64,000 bases of DNA, taken from contig NZ_CADEAJ010000005.1 of the NCBI RefSeq assembly GCF_902825235.1, positions 62,001-126,000 on the forward strand, given 5' to 3'. Numbering within the stretch: the first letter of the stretch is position 1; the number at the start of each line of letters is the position of its first letter. The notes beneath the pieces are model-generated. The model saw only the letters and a list, made by a program, of their open reading frames with translations. It ran no database searches and was not told where the DNA came from. The stretch comes from Bartonella vinsonii subsp. vinsonii. GTDB taxonomy: Bacteria > Pseudomonadota > Alphaproteobacteria > Rhizobiales > Rhizobiaceae. Of this stretch, positions 18,841-27,946 are shown piece after piece. Both the position numbers and the translations under genes were made by a program.

Positions 18841-20147
18841 TAATATTGTTCAATCTTGCTTACAAATAAGGGAGATTAAACAGCTTTTCTTCAATGCTGA
18901 TACACTCAATTGAGTTCACTGTGCAAAATTGCTCCGACAAAAAGCACGATAATCCTTAAAAGCGTATACCATTTCAATTTTCAACGCATTCTATGAAATA
19001 TTTTTTCTTTGCTCCAAAACCACCCTTAGCATAGTATCAATTTGCTAAAACACTGCAAACCTCAAACAAATTGGTGAATATCAGAAATCTCCAAATTTAT
19101 TGTGCCTTTTTTTGATAAACAATAATAATGCCTTAATGTAGACAAAATTTGGTGCATATAAAGGTCAGAGTTCTTTAAAGATTTCAATATTTTACCCTCC
19201 ATAGTCTTTGGCTTCACTCTGCCGAGATGTTGTTTTGGGCTCTACAGGATCAGCTCATATCTGCCCAGAAAGACTTAAGCTTCTTACATGCTGTACTACT
19301 CATACCCACAGCATTTTGCACAAAGCGCAAGAAAGACACCTTCTGAACATAACCATGCGATAATATCAAAAAGATAACTTACAAGAATCAACGATTACCC
19401 TTTTTAAATTATCATTTGCTTTTCTTTGCAATGAACGACTATATAGGATTTTCTTAACCCTTTCAAGAGTTTCTAAAACACACCGTTTTATAATCTTTCG
19501 ACACCATAAGCCCTTAAAACAGCTCTGTACGAACACTTTTAGTATTTTATTTACAAATGACTCTTTCTTGTAGATCATTTTGCCAATAACACAGTGCGTG
19601 CTTATATACACCATTGCTGTACACTCATTTCATCCCTAAAAGAAAAAAGAGAGATTTCCTTTGCGAAACGAAACTTCTGCTGTGAACTCTCTGTTTTATT
19701 CCCAATATTCAATAGAGAGCTCATTGCTCTTCTCTTTTACTGATCATATTTGATCTTTTCTTCATAAAAAGTAGCTTTAGCCAATCTCGTCATAGTGCAA
19801 CATCACTCACACAGCTTGTATAAAAGAGTTTTTACCACATAAAACCAGCACATAAAAAATAAATAAATACACACCAAAGCGATACTGTTTTATGCCCCAC
19901 GGTGCTAAATGCCTCAGGTGCTTATAAGAAAGAAGAAGGATTTTAGCATCTTTCACTCTTGTTTAAAGAGCAGAAAACCTCCACAAAAATAGGAGGCTTT
20001 CCATTTATTGAAATAAACGTTTTTTTGTGTTCAAGCCCAAATTGACTCTTTCTTGAAAGAAAGCAAAAAACACAATTGTCACCATGACTTTTATTGATTC
20101 ACTGCTTTCCTATATTTTTTAAATTCAGAAGATCTTAAGCAGAGTTC
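18841..20147. other. Gene-poor 1.3-kb stretch
   Basis: I see no supported gene. An 82-codon frame on the minus strand at 19366-19614 has no clear ribosome-binding site and an unremarkable Lys/Leu-rich product. Near the right end, CCTCC (19978-19982) and GGAGG (19992-19996) form a short stem flanked by A- and T-rich bases that may terminate the eexN-like genes, which are read leftwards. Confidence 0.5.
19976..19999 (-). terminator. Weak terminator-like stem after the eexN-like genes
   Basis: On the minus strand the order is AAAGCCTCC, an eight- to nine-base A/T loop, GGAGGTTTTC. The stem is only five strong pairs and the T-run is short. It lies about 150 bases after the last eexN-like stop codon. 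Confidence 0.4.
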
Positions 20148-20360
20148 TTACTGGCCCAGTAAAATGTTACCAAGCGCTTGTCCAGCATTTTTACAATTTT
20201 GAGATGACTTTACCGATGGTTCTGCCTTTTCACATTTTGCCACCCATTCGTCGAGTAATTTTTCATCCTTCTTAAATTCTTCTACGCTATAGGTTTTTTC
20301 GCAACCAGCAGCAACAATTCCAGTGCAAAGAAGCAGTGCTATTATAACGGCTTTTTTCAT
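20148..20360 (-). CDS. EexN-family small lipoprotein, copy 1
   Basis: The ATG at 20360 follows AGAAGGGGAAATTATTT and opens a 70-residue lipoprotein; the frame to 20417 adds residues with no start signal. MKKAVIIALLLCTGIVAAGC is a lipoprotein signal with lipobox. The mature part, EKTYSVEEFKKDEKLLDEW..KCEKAE..VKSSQNCKNAGQA, matches the EexN pattern (VEEFxxDxxLLxEWxxxC, QNCxNA). EexN proteins are entry-exclusion lipoproteins of conjugative type IV systems; they sit in the inner membrane or periplasm and block redundant mating. With the virB system about 7 kb away, this is likely a remnant or hitch-hiker of its conjugative ancestry. It is the first of three tandem copies. Confidence 0.8.
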   Translation of the reverse strand: MKKAVIIALLLCTGIVAAGCEKTYSVEEFKKDEKLLDEWVAKCEKAEPSVKSSQNCKNAGQALGNILLGQ

Positions 20361-20424
20361 AAATAATTTCCCCTTCTGTCTTTTAGATTCAAAAAATTTG
20401 AGCACCGTTTTTAGCACTCCACTA

Positions 20425-20475
20425 AAAATTCCCTAAGAACTTGTTCAGTGTTTTTTACAATTTTGAGATAATTGT
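20425..20475 (-). repeat. 3'-end fragment of an eexN-like gene
   Basis: The plus-strand block TTCCCTAAGAACTTGTTCAG and TTTTTACAATTTTGAGAT recurs at 20758-20795. The second part matches the codons for SQNCKN at the ends of both intact copies. The fragment therefore is the tail of another eexN copy joined to the leader of copy 1, as expected from unequal recombination in a tandem array. Confidence 0.55.
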
Positions 20476-20485
20476 ACTGATATGC

Positions 20486-20689
20486 CTAAAGCCCTCTACT
20501 CGCTTGCAAAACATTTTTACAATTTTGAGATGCTTGTACAGACGGACCTGCTTTTTCACATTTCAAATACCATTCGTCGAGTAATTTTGGATCTTTCTTA
20601 AAATCTTCTACGGTATAGATCTTTTCCTTACAACCAGTAACGACAAATCCAGTACAAATAAGTAATGCTGTTATAATGATTTTATTCAT
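20486..20689 (-). CDS. EexN-family small lipoprotein, copy 2
   Basis: This 67-residue lipoprotein starts at an ATG (20689) preceded by the same AGAAGGGGAATTTATTC leader as copy 1. The signal is MNKIIITALLICTGFVVTGC, and the mature part KEKIYTVEDFKKDPKLLDEW..KCEKAG..VQASQNCKN is close to copy 1. Start codons of the two copies are 329 bases apart and the leaders are nearly identical, so they arose by tandem duplication. The role is inferred to be entry exclusion or a decayed form of it; the two may differ in specificity because the segment around EK(T/I)Y and AEP/AGP varies. Confidence 0.8.
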   Translation of the reverse strand: MNKIIITALLICTGFVVTGCKEKIYTVEDFKKDPKLLDEWYLKCEKAGPSVQASQNCKNVLQASRGL

Positions 20690-20774
20690 GAATAAATTCC
20701 CCTTCTGTCTTTTAGATTTAAAAAATTTGAGTACTGTTTTAGTACTCGATTAAAAGTTCCCTAAGAACTTGTTC

Positions 20775-20960
20775 AGTATTTTACAATTTTGAGATGAACT
20801 TTATAGATCCCCCCTGCTTTGTGCATTTTTTACCTATTTGGCGCATAATTTTCCATCTTTCTTCAATTCCAGCTATAGTTGCTTTACCACCAAGCAACAA
20901 TAAGTCTAGCCTAAGAAATGATGCTGTTATAATGGCTTTATGAGAGAATATATTTTGGAA
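20775..20960 (-). pseudogene. Decayed third eexN-like copy
   Basis: Plus-strand blocks ACAATTTTGAGATGAACTTT, GCATTTTTTACC, AATTTTCCATCTTTCTT and GATGCTGTTATAATGGCTTTAT follow the same order as in copies 1 and 2. The lipobox cysteine codon and reading frame are destroyed, and about 50 extra bases separate it from a leftover AATTCCCC ribosome-site region near 21000. A minus-strand frame still runs through it, but its product no longer looks like EexN. Confidence 0.65.
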
Positions 20961-21387
20961 AATAGACGTTCCATAAAAGGATTGTTTATTTAGCACGGAA
21001 ATTCCCCCTCCATTTTATTCAATTTTATAGAATATAATTGGCTACATAGCTGAAAAAGAGCATACGCGCTAGTGTTTAATTGCAATATTTTCTTTTTTTA
21101 GAGTAAAATAAACAAAAAATAATCTCTTACTTAAAGTCCTTAGCAATAAAATTCTATAAAGCAAATGAGTCTACCTGTTCAGGTGCTATATAATGAACAA
21201 GCCGTGTTCCTTTAAAAAATAGTAACAACTTTAGAGAAATTCTGGAGAAGAGCACTATTCATATCCAATTGCATCATGTTCAATCCTGTAAAACAGGACA
21301 ATTTGCATCATGCAATGGAATGAATCTTACAAATTGAATGAGAAAGATTAATCAAAACAAGTGAACCGTATTATCGTATATCATTTT

Positions 21388-21639
21388 TTACATTTTTCCG
21401 TATTTCTGTGAAAGCAATTCACGCACCTCATCTGCTATTTTGGTTCCACGGCTTGCACAACTCATCTTGATCGAACGATGCAAACTTTCCGGAACATCAA
21501 TGGTAAGACGCTTCATACCTTCCTCCATACTTCCTTTGCGGCTTTCTACCCATGCATCAGCTGTTAAAGGAATTGATTTATTGGTTGGTTTTGTGCCAAT
21601 GTTAATTTTTTTGTTCCCAGTCTTAATTGTTTTGTTCAT
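21388..21639 (-). CDS. Ribbon-helix-helix protein, partner of ParA
   Basis: This 83-residue basic protein has a disordered N-terminus ([15 protein letters not shown]) and a C-terminal ribbon-helix-helix domain from about residue 40: [39 protein letters not shown]. The strand TIDVP and the two helices are typical of CopG/ParG-type DNA-binding proteins. Its ATG overlaps the ParA stop by four bases (21636-21639), so the two are co-translated. In plasmid systems this arrangement encodes the ATPase and the centromere-binding adaptor. Here it is chromosomal, with no replication gene seen. Confidence 0.8.
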   Translation of the reverse strand: MNKTIKTGNKKINIGTKPTNKSIPLTADAWVESRKGSMEEGMKRLTIDVPESLHRSIKMSCASRGTKIADEVRELLSQKYGKM

Positions 21640-22265
21640 TGTACAAACTCCTTGATTTCTGCTGCAACAGCTTCAATCTCTGCTACTGCGGGTCCTTGCT
21701 TATCAACTTCATAAACAGCTTTCCCCTGTGCTGCGGCTTCTGCAAAAATCACACGCTGCGCAACGCTAGCAGAAAGAACATGCACGGGATACCCACCAAG
21801 GGCTTCGCCCACATCACGCCCTATCGCTGTGTTGACTATTCTACGATTAATAACAAAGGCAGATTTCAGATTTTCTTTATAAACGCGTGCTTCATCAATA
21901 AGCTTTACAATTCCATCAGCCGCCCAAATATCATATGGACTAGGCTGCACCGGAATAAGCACCAAATCCGAAGCCATAAGAGCACTACGGGCAAGATCAG
22001 TCACACGTGGAGGACCATCGATAACAATATGATCATAAGTATGACCAATCTGTGTAATCTCCTTGTGAATCGTTGCACGTGGCAAACCGACAACTGAAAA
22101 CAAGGGGGCATCTTCACGAGCAGCTGCCCAATCTAATGCACTCCCTTGCGGATCACCATCAATAAGCAATACCCTTGCTCCAGTCCGTGCGAAACTAGCG
22201 GCAAGATTCACGCTTAACGTAGTTTTTCCAACCCCACCCTTTTGATTCAAGAGTCCAATGATCAT
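21636..22265 (-). CDS. parA: ParA-family partition ATPase
   Basis: This 209-residue protein begins [16 protein letters not shown], the deviant Walker A (KGGVGKTT) of ParA/MinD ATPases. It continues with [14 protein letters not shown] (Walker A' region) and HIVIDGPP (Walker B). It lacks the N-terminal DNA-binding extension of type Ia ParA, so it fits the short type Ib/ParF or VirC1-like group. ParF-type proteins position plasmids and VirC1 helps T4SS relaxosomes; which applies here is unknown. It forms an operon with the ribbon-helix-helix gene. Its codon use looks more GC-rich than the surrounding DNA, in keeping with transfer from a plasmid. Confidence 0.85.
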   Translation of the reverse strand: MIIGLLNQKGGVGKTTLSVNLAASFARTGARVLLIDGDPQGSALDWAAAREDAPLFSVVGLPRATIHKEITQIGHTYDHIVIDGPPRVTDLARSALMASDLVLIPVQPSPYDIWAADGIVKLIDEARVYKENLKSAFVINRRIVNTAIGRDVGEALGGYPVHVLSASVAQRVIFAEAAAQGKAVYEVDKQGPAVAEIEAVAAEIKEFVQ

Positions 22266-22902
22266 TATTTACGCCTTTCAGCTTTAACGTTTTTGCGATT
22301 ATACAGAAAGTAACAAAGGAAGCAAGTCTCTGGAGAAGCAGGTATCTGGCACACTTAAAACAACATCCCTCTTCTCTTTTGCAGCTATAAAAGCAACAGT
22401 CATACACGCTCATTGAAAACTTGAAGCACTCTCCCCCTTTTACACACCGCTCCTCTTGACCAAAAAGAAAACAGAATATTTTTTAAGAAATCTATCGCTT
22501 TAAATCTACCTTTCTGCATTCCACAAGAAATACCTTTAATGAAAAAACGAGCTATGATAGCATAATCCCCAAAAGTCGAAAAAATCCTTTAAATTTCCCT
22601 ATTTTATTTCAACAACAGCATCAGAAAAATCCGTTTTCGCCAAAAACAGTCCTCCTGCACGAGGATTATGTAACAGATCAACACCACAATCAGAGCGAAA
22701 AATTCAACACAAGAGCAATGAATATATCCTTGATGATAAGGTGTCTTGCAGGTCCATATCATTTTTTAGCAAGGTCTATTTTTCTCGACAGCAGCAGCAT
22801 TTCTGTTAAATATTGTCTCAAAAAATCTCACTCTCATCATGCCTTTTTGGAAATCAAGCATGAGAACATTATGAAAATACCTGATCGGAGATAGACAAAA
22901 AA
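22266..22902. other. Gene-free 640-bp gap
   Basis: Besides the candidate parA promoter near its left end I see no gene, RNA or repeat. The right end must carry the promoter of the gene at 22903. Confidence 0.5.
22298..22325 (-). promoter_or_regulatory. Candidate promoter of the parA operon
   Basis: On the minus strand TTGCTT (22325-22320) is followed after 16 bases by a perfect TATAAT (22303-22298), 33 bases before the parA ATG. This is by inspection only. Confidence 0.45.
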
Positions 22903-23256
22903 ATGAATTTGCAACAAATTGAAAACTTACAGCAAATTGCCCCTGATATTTTTATCAGTGCTCAAATCACTCTCGAAAATATTAAAACATTAGCACAAGC
23001 TGATTTTAAAACGATTATTTGTAATCGCCCCGATCAAGAAGACCCCCATCAACCCGATTTTTCCATCATTAAAGCAGCAGCACACCACTATGGTATAAAA
23101 GCCTATCATATTCCTATCGTGCCACCAACCATCAAAAAATCAGAGATTGAAACCATGAAAACAATATTAAAGACAGCCTCTACACCTCTTCTCGCCTATT
23201 GCCGCCATGGAACACGCTCCATACACCTTTATCGTTTAGCCTGTATCTCATCATGA
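22903..23256 (+). CDS. TIGR01244/DUF442-family phosphatase-like protein
   Basis: This 117-residue protein has the features of the small phosphatase family related to the N-terminal domain of Blh (beta-lactamase hydrolase-like). These are QIAPDIFISAQIT at the start, the FKTIICNRPDQED block, YHIPIVPP in the middle, and the P-loop CRHGTRS near residue 103. The Cys and Arg of the loop would carry out cysteine-phosphatase chemistry; substrates are unknown. Its length is normal for the family, although the C-terminus ends about ten residues after the P-loop. It has no operon partner. Confidence 0.8.
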   Translation: MNLQQIENLQQIAPDIFISAQITLENIKTLAQADFKTIICNRPDQEDPHQPDFSIIKAAAHHYGIKAYHIPIVPPTIKKSEIETMKTILKTASTPLLAYCRHGTRSIHLYRLACISS

Positions 23257-23295
23257 GTCTTAACGGATCATAAAGAAATAAGCAGTAATTTTTGA

Positions 23296-23499
23296 ATGAT
23301 AAAGCCATTTAAATTTTATAAGCTTACGAAAAAGACAATGCTGAAATCCGAACACCAGACATTCGATTCCCCCTCCCAACAACGGAAAAAGCATATATTT
23401 CATGATGTTTTAGAGTATATTTTCATAATTACAGTCAGTTTAAGTGCCACTTTTGCTGCTCTGCTATCCTTTTCAGATCAACTTAGAGCATATTTTTAA
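23296..23499 (+). CDS. Small single-pass membrane protein, hypothetical
   Basis: The 67-codon frame, or 53 codons from the inner ATG at 23338, encodes a hydrophilic N-terminus (SEHQTFDSPSQQRKKHIFHDV) and one hydrophobic helix (EYIFIITVSLSATFAALLSF). I do not recognise it. Its end overlaps the end of ribF on the other strand by 17 bases. No strong ribosome-binding site is seen, so it may be spurious, but the charge-then-helix layout is protein-like. Confidence 0.4.
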   Translation: MIKPFKFYKLTKKTMLKSEHQTFDSPSQQRKKHIFHDVLEYIFIITVSLSATFAALLSFSDQLRAYF

Positions 23500-24484
23500 A
23501 AGTCAGCATCTTGTCTAACTGTGAAAATGGTTGTGCTGCCGCCAAAATTGCTTTTGCTGCTTTTTCATCGCGTTGCATTTGTGCAACCAAAGCCTCGAGT
23601 CCATCAAATTTCTCTTGCCCTCGTAAAAACTGTACAAAAGAAACAGTGCAGCTTTCTCCATAAAGGTCACCGTTAAAATCAAACAAATAAGTTTCCAAAA
23701 GCGGCGCACCATTTTTCACAACCGTTGGGCGACAACCAAAGCTTGCAACGCCATCATACAAAACACCGTTAGCACGACGCAAGCGTACCGCATAAACACC
23801 ATGCGCCAAACTGACTTGAGGAGGTAAGATCTGGTTAGCAGTAGAAAAGCCCAAAAGGCGGCCGAGTTTTTCGCCCTCAACAATATTGGAACGCACGCGA
23901 TAATGATAGCCTAACAAATGGGCTGCCCTTTCCACCTGACCTTGTGAGAGAAGCTTACGAATAATGCTAGAAGAAATGATCAATTGTTGTCGATCTTGTC
24001 TGCTAGAGACGCAAGGAATTTGCACAACCTCAAATCCATATTTTTTCCCCCTTTGACAAAGAAGGTGTGAATTTCCACTTTTCTGATGACCAAATTGAAA
24101 ATTTTCGCCCGTTACCACGACTGAAACATCAAAGGCTTGTTTTAAAACCACATGAATAAATTCATCTGCCAAAAGAGCAGAAAAATCTGCATCAAACGGT
24201 TGTTCAATCACCCCATTAAAGCCAAGGACTTTAAAAATTTCAGCTTTTTCATGAGCTTCTGTCAAACGATCAACAGGAGCAGAAGGGCAAAAAAAACTCC
24301 TCGGATGCGGTTCAAAGGTTAAAACAACAGCGGGTTTATTTTTTACACGCGCGAAATCAAGCGCTTTTTTGAGCACCACCTGATGTCCACAATGAACACC
24401 ATCAAAATTTCCAAGTGCCAATACAGCTCCCCGCCAAGCCAAAGGAAACATATTTGTCCCCTGAAGACGCAAAAAATCAGACAT
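23483..24484 (-). CDS. ribF: Bifunctional riboflavin kinase / FAD synthetase
   Basis: RibF phosphorylates riboflavin to FMN and adenylylates FMN to FAD. I start it at the ATG at 24484, which overlaps the stop of the upstream gene as TAATG; this gives 333 residues. The N-terminal nucleotidyltransferase domain shows ALGNFDGVHCGHQ near residue 27 and FEPHPRSFF. The ENFQFGHQKSGN and ISSSIIRKLLSQG blocks follow. The C-terminal kinase domain shows GxxLGRLLGFSTAN and YDGVASFGCRPT, ending near LRGQEKFDGLEALVAQM. All usual blocks are present. It is coupled to a HAD hydrolase gene, the common alphaproteobacterial arrangement. Confidence 0.95.
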   Translation of the reverse strand: MSDFLRLQGTNMFPLAWRGAVLALGNFDGVHCGHQVVLKKALDFARVKNKPAVVLTFEPHPRSFFCPSAPVDRLTEAHEKAEIFKVLGFNGVIEQPFDADFSALLADEFIHVVLKQAFDVSVVVTGENFQFGHQKSGNSHLLCQRGKKYGFEVVQIPCVSSRQDRQQLIISSSIIRKLLSQGQVERAAHLLGYHYRVRSNIVEGEKLGRLLGFSTANQILPPQVSLAHGVYAVRLRRANGVLYDGVASFGCRPTVVKNGAPLLETYLFDFNGDLYGESCTVSFVQFLRGQEKFDGLEALVAQMQRDEKAAKAILAAAQPFSQLDKMLTFKNML

Positions 24485-25329
24485 TATTGAAGAGCCCACA
24501 TAATTGCTTGTGGCTGATAGCCATGACGTTCAAGAAAAGAGTGCAAAGCTTGTTTATCCACCATACCGTTTTGCATATAGTCATAACGGTGAATGCCCCC
24601 CATGATATAAAGTACATCGAGACCAAAATGGACAGCGCCTTTAACATCGGTCAAAAGACCATCGCCAATCGCTAAAATCTGATTTTTTTCTACTGTTCCA
24701 CGGATTTGTTGCAGTTTTTCAAAAGCACCTTCATAAATGGGCGCATGGGGTTTTCCAGCAATACGCACCTCCCCTCCCAATTGTTGGTAAAGCTGTGCCA
24801 ATGCACCAGCGCACCAAAATTCCTGATTTCCATAATGGACAATCACATCAGGATTGGCACAAATAAAAGGCAAATTCCGTGCGCGCATACGATGAAACAT
24901 ATCCTCATAAGCAGAAGGTTCTTCTTCAAGATCCTCAAGAAAGCCACTACAAACCACAGCAGAAGCTTCCCATTCTTCAACGAGTTCACAATCTAATCCT
25001 TTAAATAACACCACATCACGTTGTTGACCAATAAAAAAAATTTTACGTGGTGCAGCGCGAATAAGATCGCGTGTCACATCTCCTGAAGTAATAATGGCAT
25101 CATAATAGTCGCTATGAACATTCATGCTTTGCAATTGAACAACGACATCTTCCCGCCGTCGAGGTGAATTGGTCAAGAAAATGACATTTTTTCCCATCTG
25201 TCGAATTTCGTGCAACACTTTCAATGCCGGTTCAAATGCATGCACACCATTATGTACAACACCCCAAACATCGCAAAAAACAGCATCGTACCGCTCTATA
25301 ACAGTATCAATGTGGGTAAGTTCGTTCAT
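24484..25329 (-). CDS. HAD-superfamily class IIA hydrolase (TIGR01459-like)
   Basis: This 281-residue protein begins with the HAD nucleophile motif FCDVWGVVHNG (residues about 18-28), where Asp is the nucleophile. Motif II is FLTNSPRRR, and the distal motif IAIGDGLLTDVKGA with the metal-binding Asp lies near residue 221. The cap insertion between them fits class IIA (NagD-like) enzymes, cytoplasmic phosphatases of small phosphorylated metabolites. The substrate is unknown. It ends overlapping the ribF start by one base. Confidence 0.88.
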   Translation of the reverse strand: MNELTHIDTVIERYDAVFCDVWGVVHNGVHAFEPALKVLHEIRQMGKNVIFLTNSPRRREDVVVQLQSMNVHSDYYDAIITSGDVTRDLIRAAPRKIFFIGQQRDVVLFKGLDCELVEEWEASAVVCSGFLEDLEEEPSAYEDMFHRMRARNLPFICANPDVIVHYGNQEFWCAGALAQLYQQLGGEVRIAGKPHAPIYEGAFEKLQQIRGTVEKNQILAIGDGLLTDVKGAVHFGLDVLYIMGGIHRYDYMQNGMVDKQALHSFLERHGYQPQAIMWALQ

Positions 25330-26244
25330 GTTGCACCTGCTTCATACATTTGTCATTTATCAAATTGTCTTTTACTTAAAAACGACTTATCGAAAAACTA
25401 TTCTTCTGTCATCTGCTTTCTCAACACTGTATTTTTCCTACATTAAACTTTGCATCGCATAAAAAGATCATGAGGAATAATAAAATAAACAAACTAAGTG
25501 GTGTAGAATTCTTAATACTTCTTATCATCCCAAAACTTATAATTCTACAATGCTCTTTCTTCGAGTAAAAACTTGAATTATAAAAATGATTTTATTGATA
25601 CAGTTTCTTCGCTGAAACACTCAAGTTCTTCTTTTAAAAATAAACAAAGAAATCTTTCCATAAAAAACAATTCAAAGGAAAAAGTTCCATGTCTCTAGGC
25701 GCAAATGCCCTTAAAATACACTATAGATTGCATGAAAAGCATTTCATATTTTAGGTTTCATAATACTCTTATGAGACAACCAAAGCTGTTTAAAGCACAA
25801 ATCTTTCTTTGTGTTTTAAAGAGTTGAAGCCTCACCTGCTCTCCTGCTTTTTTGCAATCTTTAAAGATCAGAGGGCTTTAAGCATCAAGTGGATTATGAA
25901 CACCCTTTTTTCTCCACTCTTGTGAGAAATCAAATTGGTGAGATTACACTCTTCGTAAAATAAATCGCCATGTTTTACCGGACACAACAATCTATCATCG
26001 AATATTCTGAACAATCTTCTTTCTTGTACCCCCCCAACTATGGGGGTGTAATCATTTTAAAAACACGCCCCTCTTGTTCTCCACAGCTGAATAGACTGGT
26101 TTTCCTCATAGATTTGTGTCAACAATGGCTCTTTGTTTCAATAATGGCTTTAGCAATAGTTCTATTCGCCTTCTGATTTATTTCAATTCGCTTTATAAGA
26201 TTCTCGAGATAAATATCAGGGTAATATCTCCTTATTAAAACACA
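25330..26244. other. Gene-free 915-bp gap
   Basis: I see no supported gene. Two structures are visible. TTTAAAGCACAAA (25789-25801) faces TTTGTGTTTTAAA (25808-25820) with one mismatch. A C-run and a G-run around CCCCCCCAACTATGGGGG (about 26029-26046) could pair. A 68-codon plus-strand frame at 25970 has no convincing start. Confidence 0.45.
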
Positions 26245-27021
26245 TCATAAACTGGCAAAGGGATTGTAAGATCCATTATCCCGCCGCCATTGTGAAGGTT
26301 CGGTGAATTCACTTGACCAAAGACCAATTTTGTTATTGCGTGCTTTTTCTTCAGCAATACGATACTGTATTGGAAGAGGATTTTTCTTCTCTTTCGAAAG
26401 TACGAGCATGCCCTCTGCTAGACCGATTTCAGCGAGATCAACTCCTTCGATAAAACATTGTGCATAAGAAATACCATTGTGCATAAGAGCCTGCTTACAG
26501 GATAAATTCTGACCAAGTGTTTTGGTGACAAGCCAAGCTGTTGTAACGACACCACAAGGCCATTCTTGATCGTTTAATTTCGCTTTTTGACGTGGTGCAC
26601 AAGTATCCACACCATATAAGTGAACAGTGCGCGTGATATGCTTACGCCAAGATTGTGCAACAGAAGTGAACAGCTTAAATGTAACACCACTGGTAATCAA
26701 CGCCTTCCCCTGAAAAACTGCCCCATTGTTGAGTAAAACATTCTTTTGCAAATGAAACGTGGAAGCATTTTTTGTTAAACGCTGCTTGGTGAGAGCTTCC
26801 ATTGTTTTTTTCTCTTCCAAAGGCTGATCAACAATATCTTGTCCAGAAATAACTGGCCCAGTAATGTTTTGCCCCATATCTTCCATTGTAAATATTTTAA
26901 AAATGTTCAAATCTATTTTATCTTTATATTGGTTGATTCCCCATAATAGAGAACCGATAATGTAAACAATAACGATGAATTTAAAGCGCACACGCTTAAT
27001 ATACTCGCTCAAAAAATTCAT
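26245..27021 (-). CDS. Membrane-anchored thermonuclease-like (SNase-fold) protein
   Basis: This 258-residue protein has an N-terminal membrane helix (FKFIVIVYIIGSLLWGI, about 13-29) and a Gln/Lys-rich spacer. From about residue 125 it carries an SNase-like domain: TVHLYGVDTCAPRQ, EWPCGVVTTAWL, the ISYAQCFIEGVDLAEIGLAEGM block, and EEKARNNKIGLWSSEFTEPSQWR. The GLA and GLWS motifs are characteristic of the thermonuclease family. Several catalytic Arg/Glu positions are not where I would expect them, so nuclease activity is doubtful. It is transcribed away from virB2 across a 300-base divergent promoter region. Confidence 0.7.
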   Translation of the reverse strand: MNFLSEYIKRVRFKFIVIVYIIGSLLWGINQYKDKIDLNIFKIFTMEDMGQNITGPVISGQDIVDQPLEEKKTMEALTKQRLTKNASTFHLQKNVLLNNGAVFQGKALITSGVTFKLFTSVAQSWRKHITRTVHLYGVDTCAPRQKAKLNDQEWPCGVVTTAWLVTKTLGQNLSCKQALMHNGISYAQCFIEGVDLAEIGLAEGMLVLSKEKKNPLPIQYRIAEEKARNNKIGLWSSEFTEPSQWRRDNGSYNPFASL

Positions 27022-27322
27022 TATTTCTCTATCCTTTCACATTTTTACCAACAACCTTCTTCATTCTTGAATGAGAAATTTTAAAGAAGGTCTGTTGCAA
27101 ATTAACTATGCCAAAATATGCAACTTAAAATTGCCATTTTTATGTAGAACAATCCTAAGATGAATTTTATCTCTTAAGAAAAGCATATTGAGAGTGAGAA
27201 AAAACCATTCTCAAGCTTTTAGAAAGGAGGAGCGTAGTGGTTCAGCTTGTCAACCGTAAAATAATGAGGCTCTTCAGGAGAGATGAAAGTCCGTAAATAA
27301 AAAAAATTTAAAGAGAGGTAAA
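27022..27322 (+). promoter_or_regulatory. Upstream region of the virB operon
   Basis: This divergent gap must hold the virB promoter. Features seen are GTTGCA (27094-27099) facing TGCAAC (27119-27124), a TTGAGA/TCTCAA pair around 27189-27216, a GAAAGGAGGAG purine block near 27221, and the virB2 ribosome site AGAGAGGT. In Bartonella the virB operon is known to be controlled by the BatR/BatS two-component system and RpoH1; I cannot map those sites here. Confidence 0.5.
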
Positions 27323-27637
27323 ATGACAAACAATATATCCAAGAACATGATGTTTATCGCCATTATGCTGCTTTTAACAGCACTCATCGTATCAAATCCT
27401 TCTTATGCCGCCACTGCAGCGAATGGGCTAGGAAAGCTTGAGGGTGTTTTAGAGACTATTGTTACGATGATGACGGGAAAAACAGCAAAGCTTATTGCCA
27501 TTATATGTGTTGCTGCTGTGGGCATTGGTTGGATGTACGGCTTTATTGATTTACGCAAAGCAGCTTACTGCATTATCGGCATTGGGATTGTTTTTGGAGC
27601 ACCCGCTCTCGTTGGTCAATTAACGGGCTTATCATAA
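27323..27637 (+). CDS. virB2: VirB2 pilin
   Basis: VirB2 is the major pilus subunit of the T4SS. The 104-residue product has a signal peptide ending near SYA (residue 29) and two long hydrophobic segments (AKLIAIICVAAVGIGWMYG and AAYCIIGIGIVFGAPALVG) separated by a short FIDLRK loop, the standard VirB2 layout. AGAGAGGT precedes the ATG. It begins the virB2-11 operon; no virB1 transglycosylase gene precedes it, as is usual in Bartonella. Confidence 0.93.
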   Translation: MTNNISKNMMFIAIMLLLTALIVSNPSYAATAANGLGKLEGVLETIVTMMTGKTAKLIAIICVAAVGIGWMYGFIDLRKAAYCIIGIGIVFGAPALVGQLTGLS

Positions 27638-27946
27638 ATGAACGAAGATACTCTTTTCCTTGCCTGTACAAGACCTGCCATGTTTGCAGGTGTCACAATG
27701 GAGGCGATGGCTCTCAATATCATGGCGACAACCATTCTCTTCATTTTGACGAGTAGTTTTTCCATGATCGGTCTAGGTTTTGGAATGCACTTTGTTTTGC
27801 GTGAAGTAACAAAATATGACCACAACCAATTTCGCGTATTATTTGCTTGGCTGAATACCAGAGGGAAACAAAAAAACCTTAAAAGATGGGGAGGAGGATC
27901 GACTTCCCCCTTACGCCTTATCCGTACTTATAAGGAACTCATGTAG
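27638..27946 (+). CDS. virB3: VirB3 inner-membrane component
   Basis: The 102-residue product starts directly after the virB2 stop codon. MNEDTLFLACTRPAMFAGVTMEAM is the conserved VirB3 N-terminus (LxxACTRPAM), followed by two membrane segments (LNIMATTILFILTSSF and IGLGFGMHFVL) and a basic C-terminus. VirB3 sits in the inner-membrane complex and interacts with VirB4, whose gene overlaps its stop. Confidence 0.92.
   Translation: MNEDTLFLACTRPAMFAGVTMEAMALNIMATTILFILTSSFSMIGLGFGMHFVLREVTKYDHNQFRVLFAWLNTRGKQKNLKRWGGGSTSPLRLIRTYKELM

Noticed and set aside
19366..19614. An 82-codon minus-strand frame in the long gap
   Set aside because: No ribosome-binding site, no domain, and typical of chance frames in AT-rich DNA.
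25970..26176. A 68-codon plus-strand frame upstream of the nuclease-like gene
   Set aside because: Weak start and an unremarkable product; a C/G-run hairpin passes through it.
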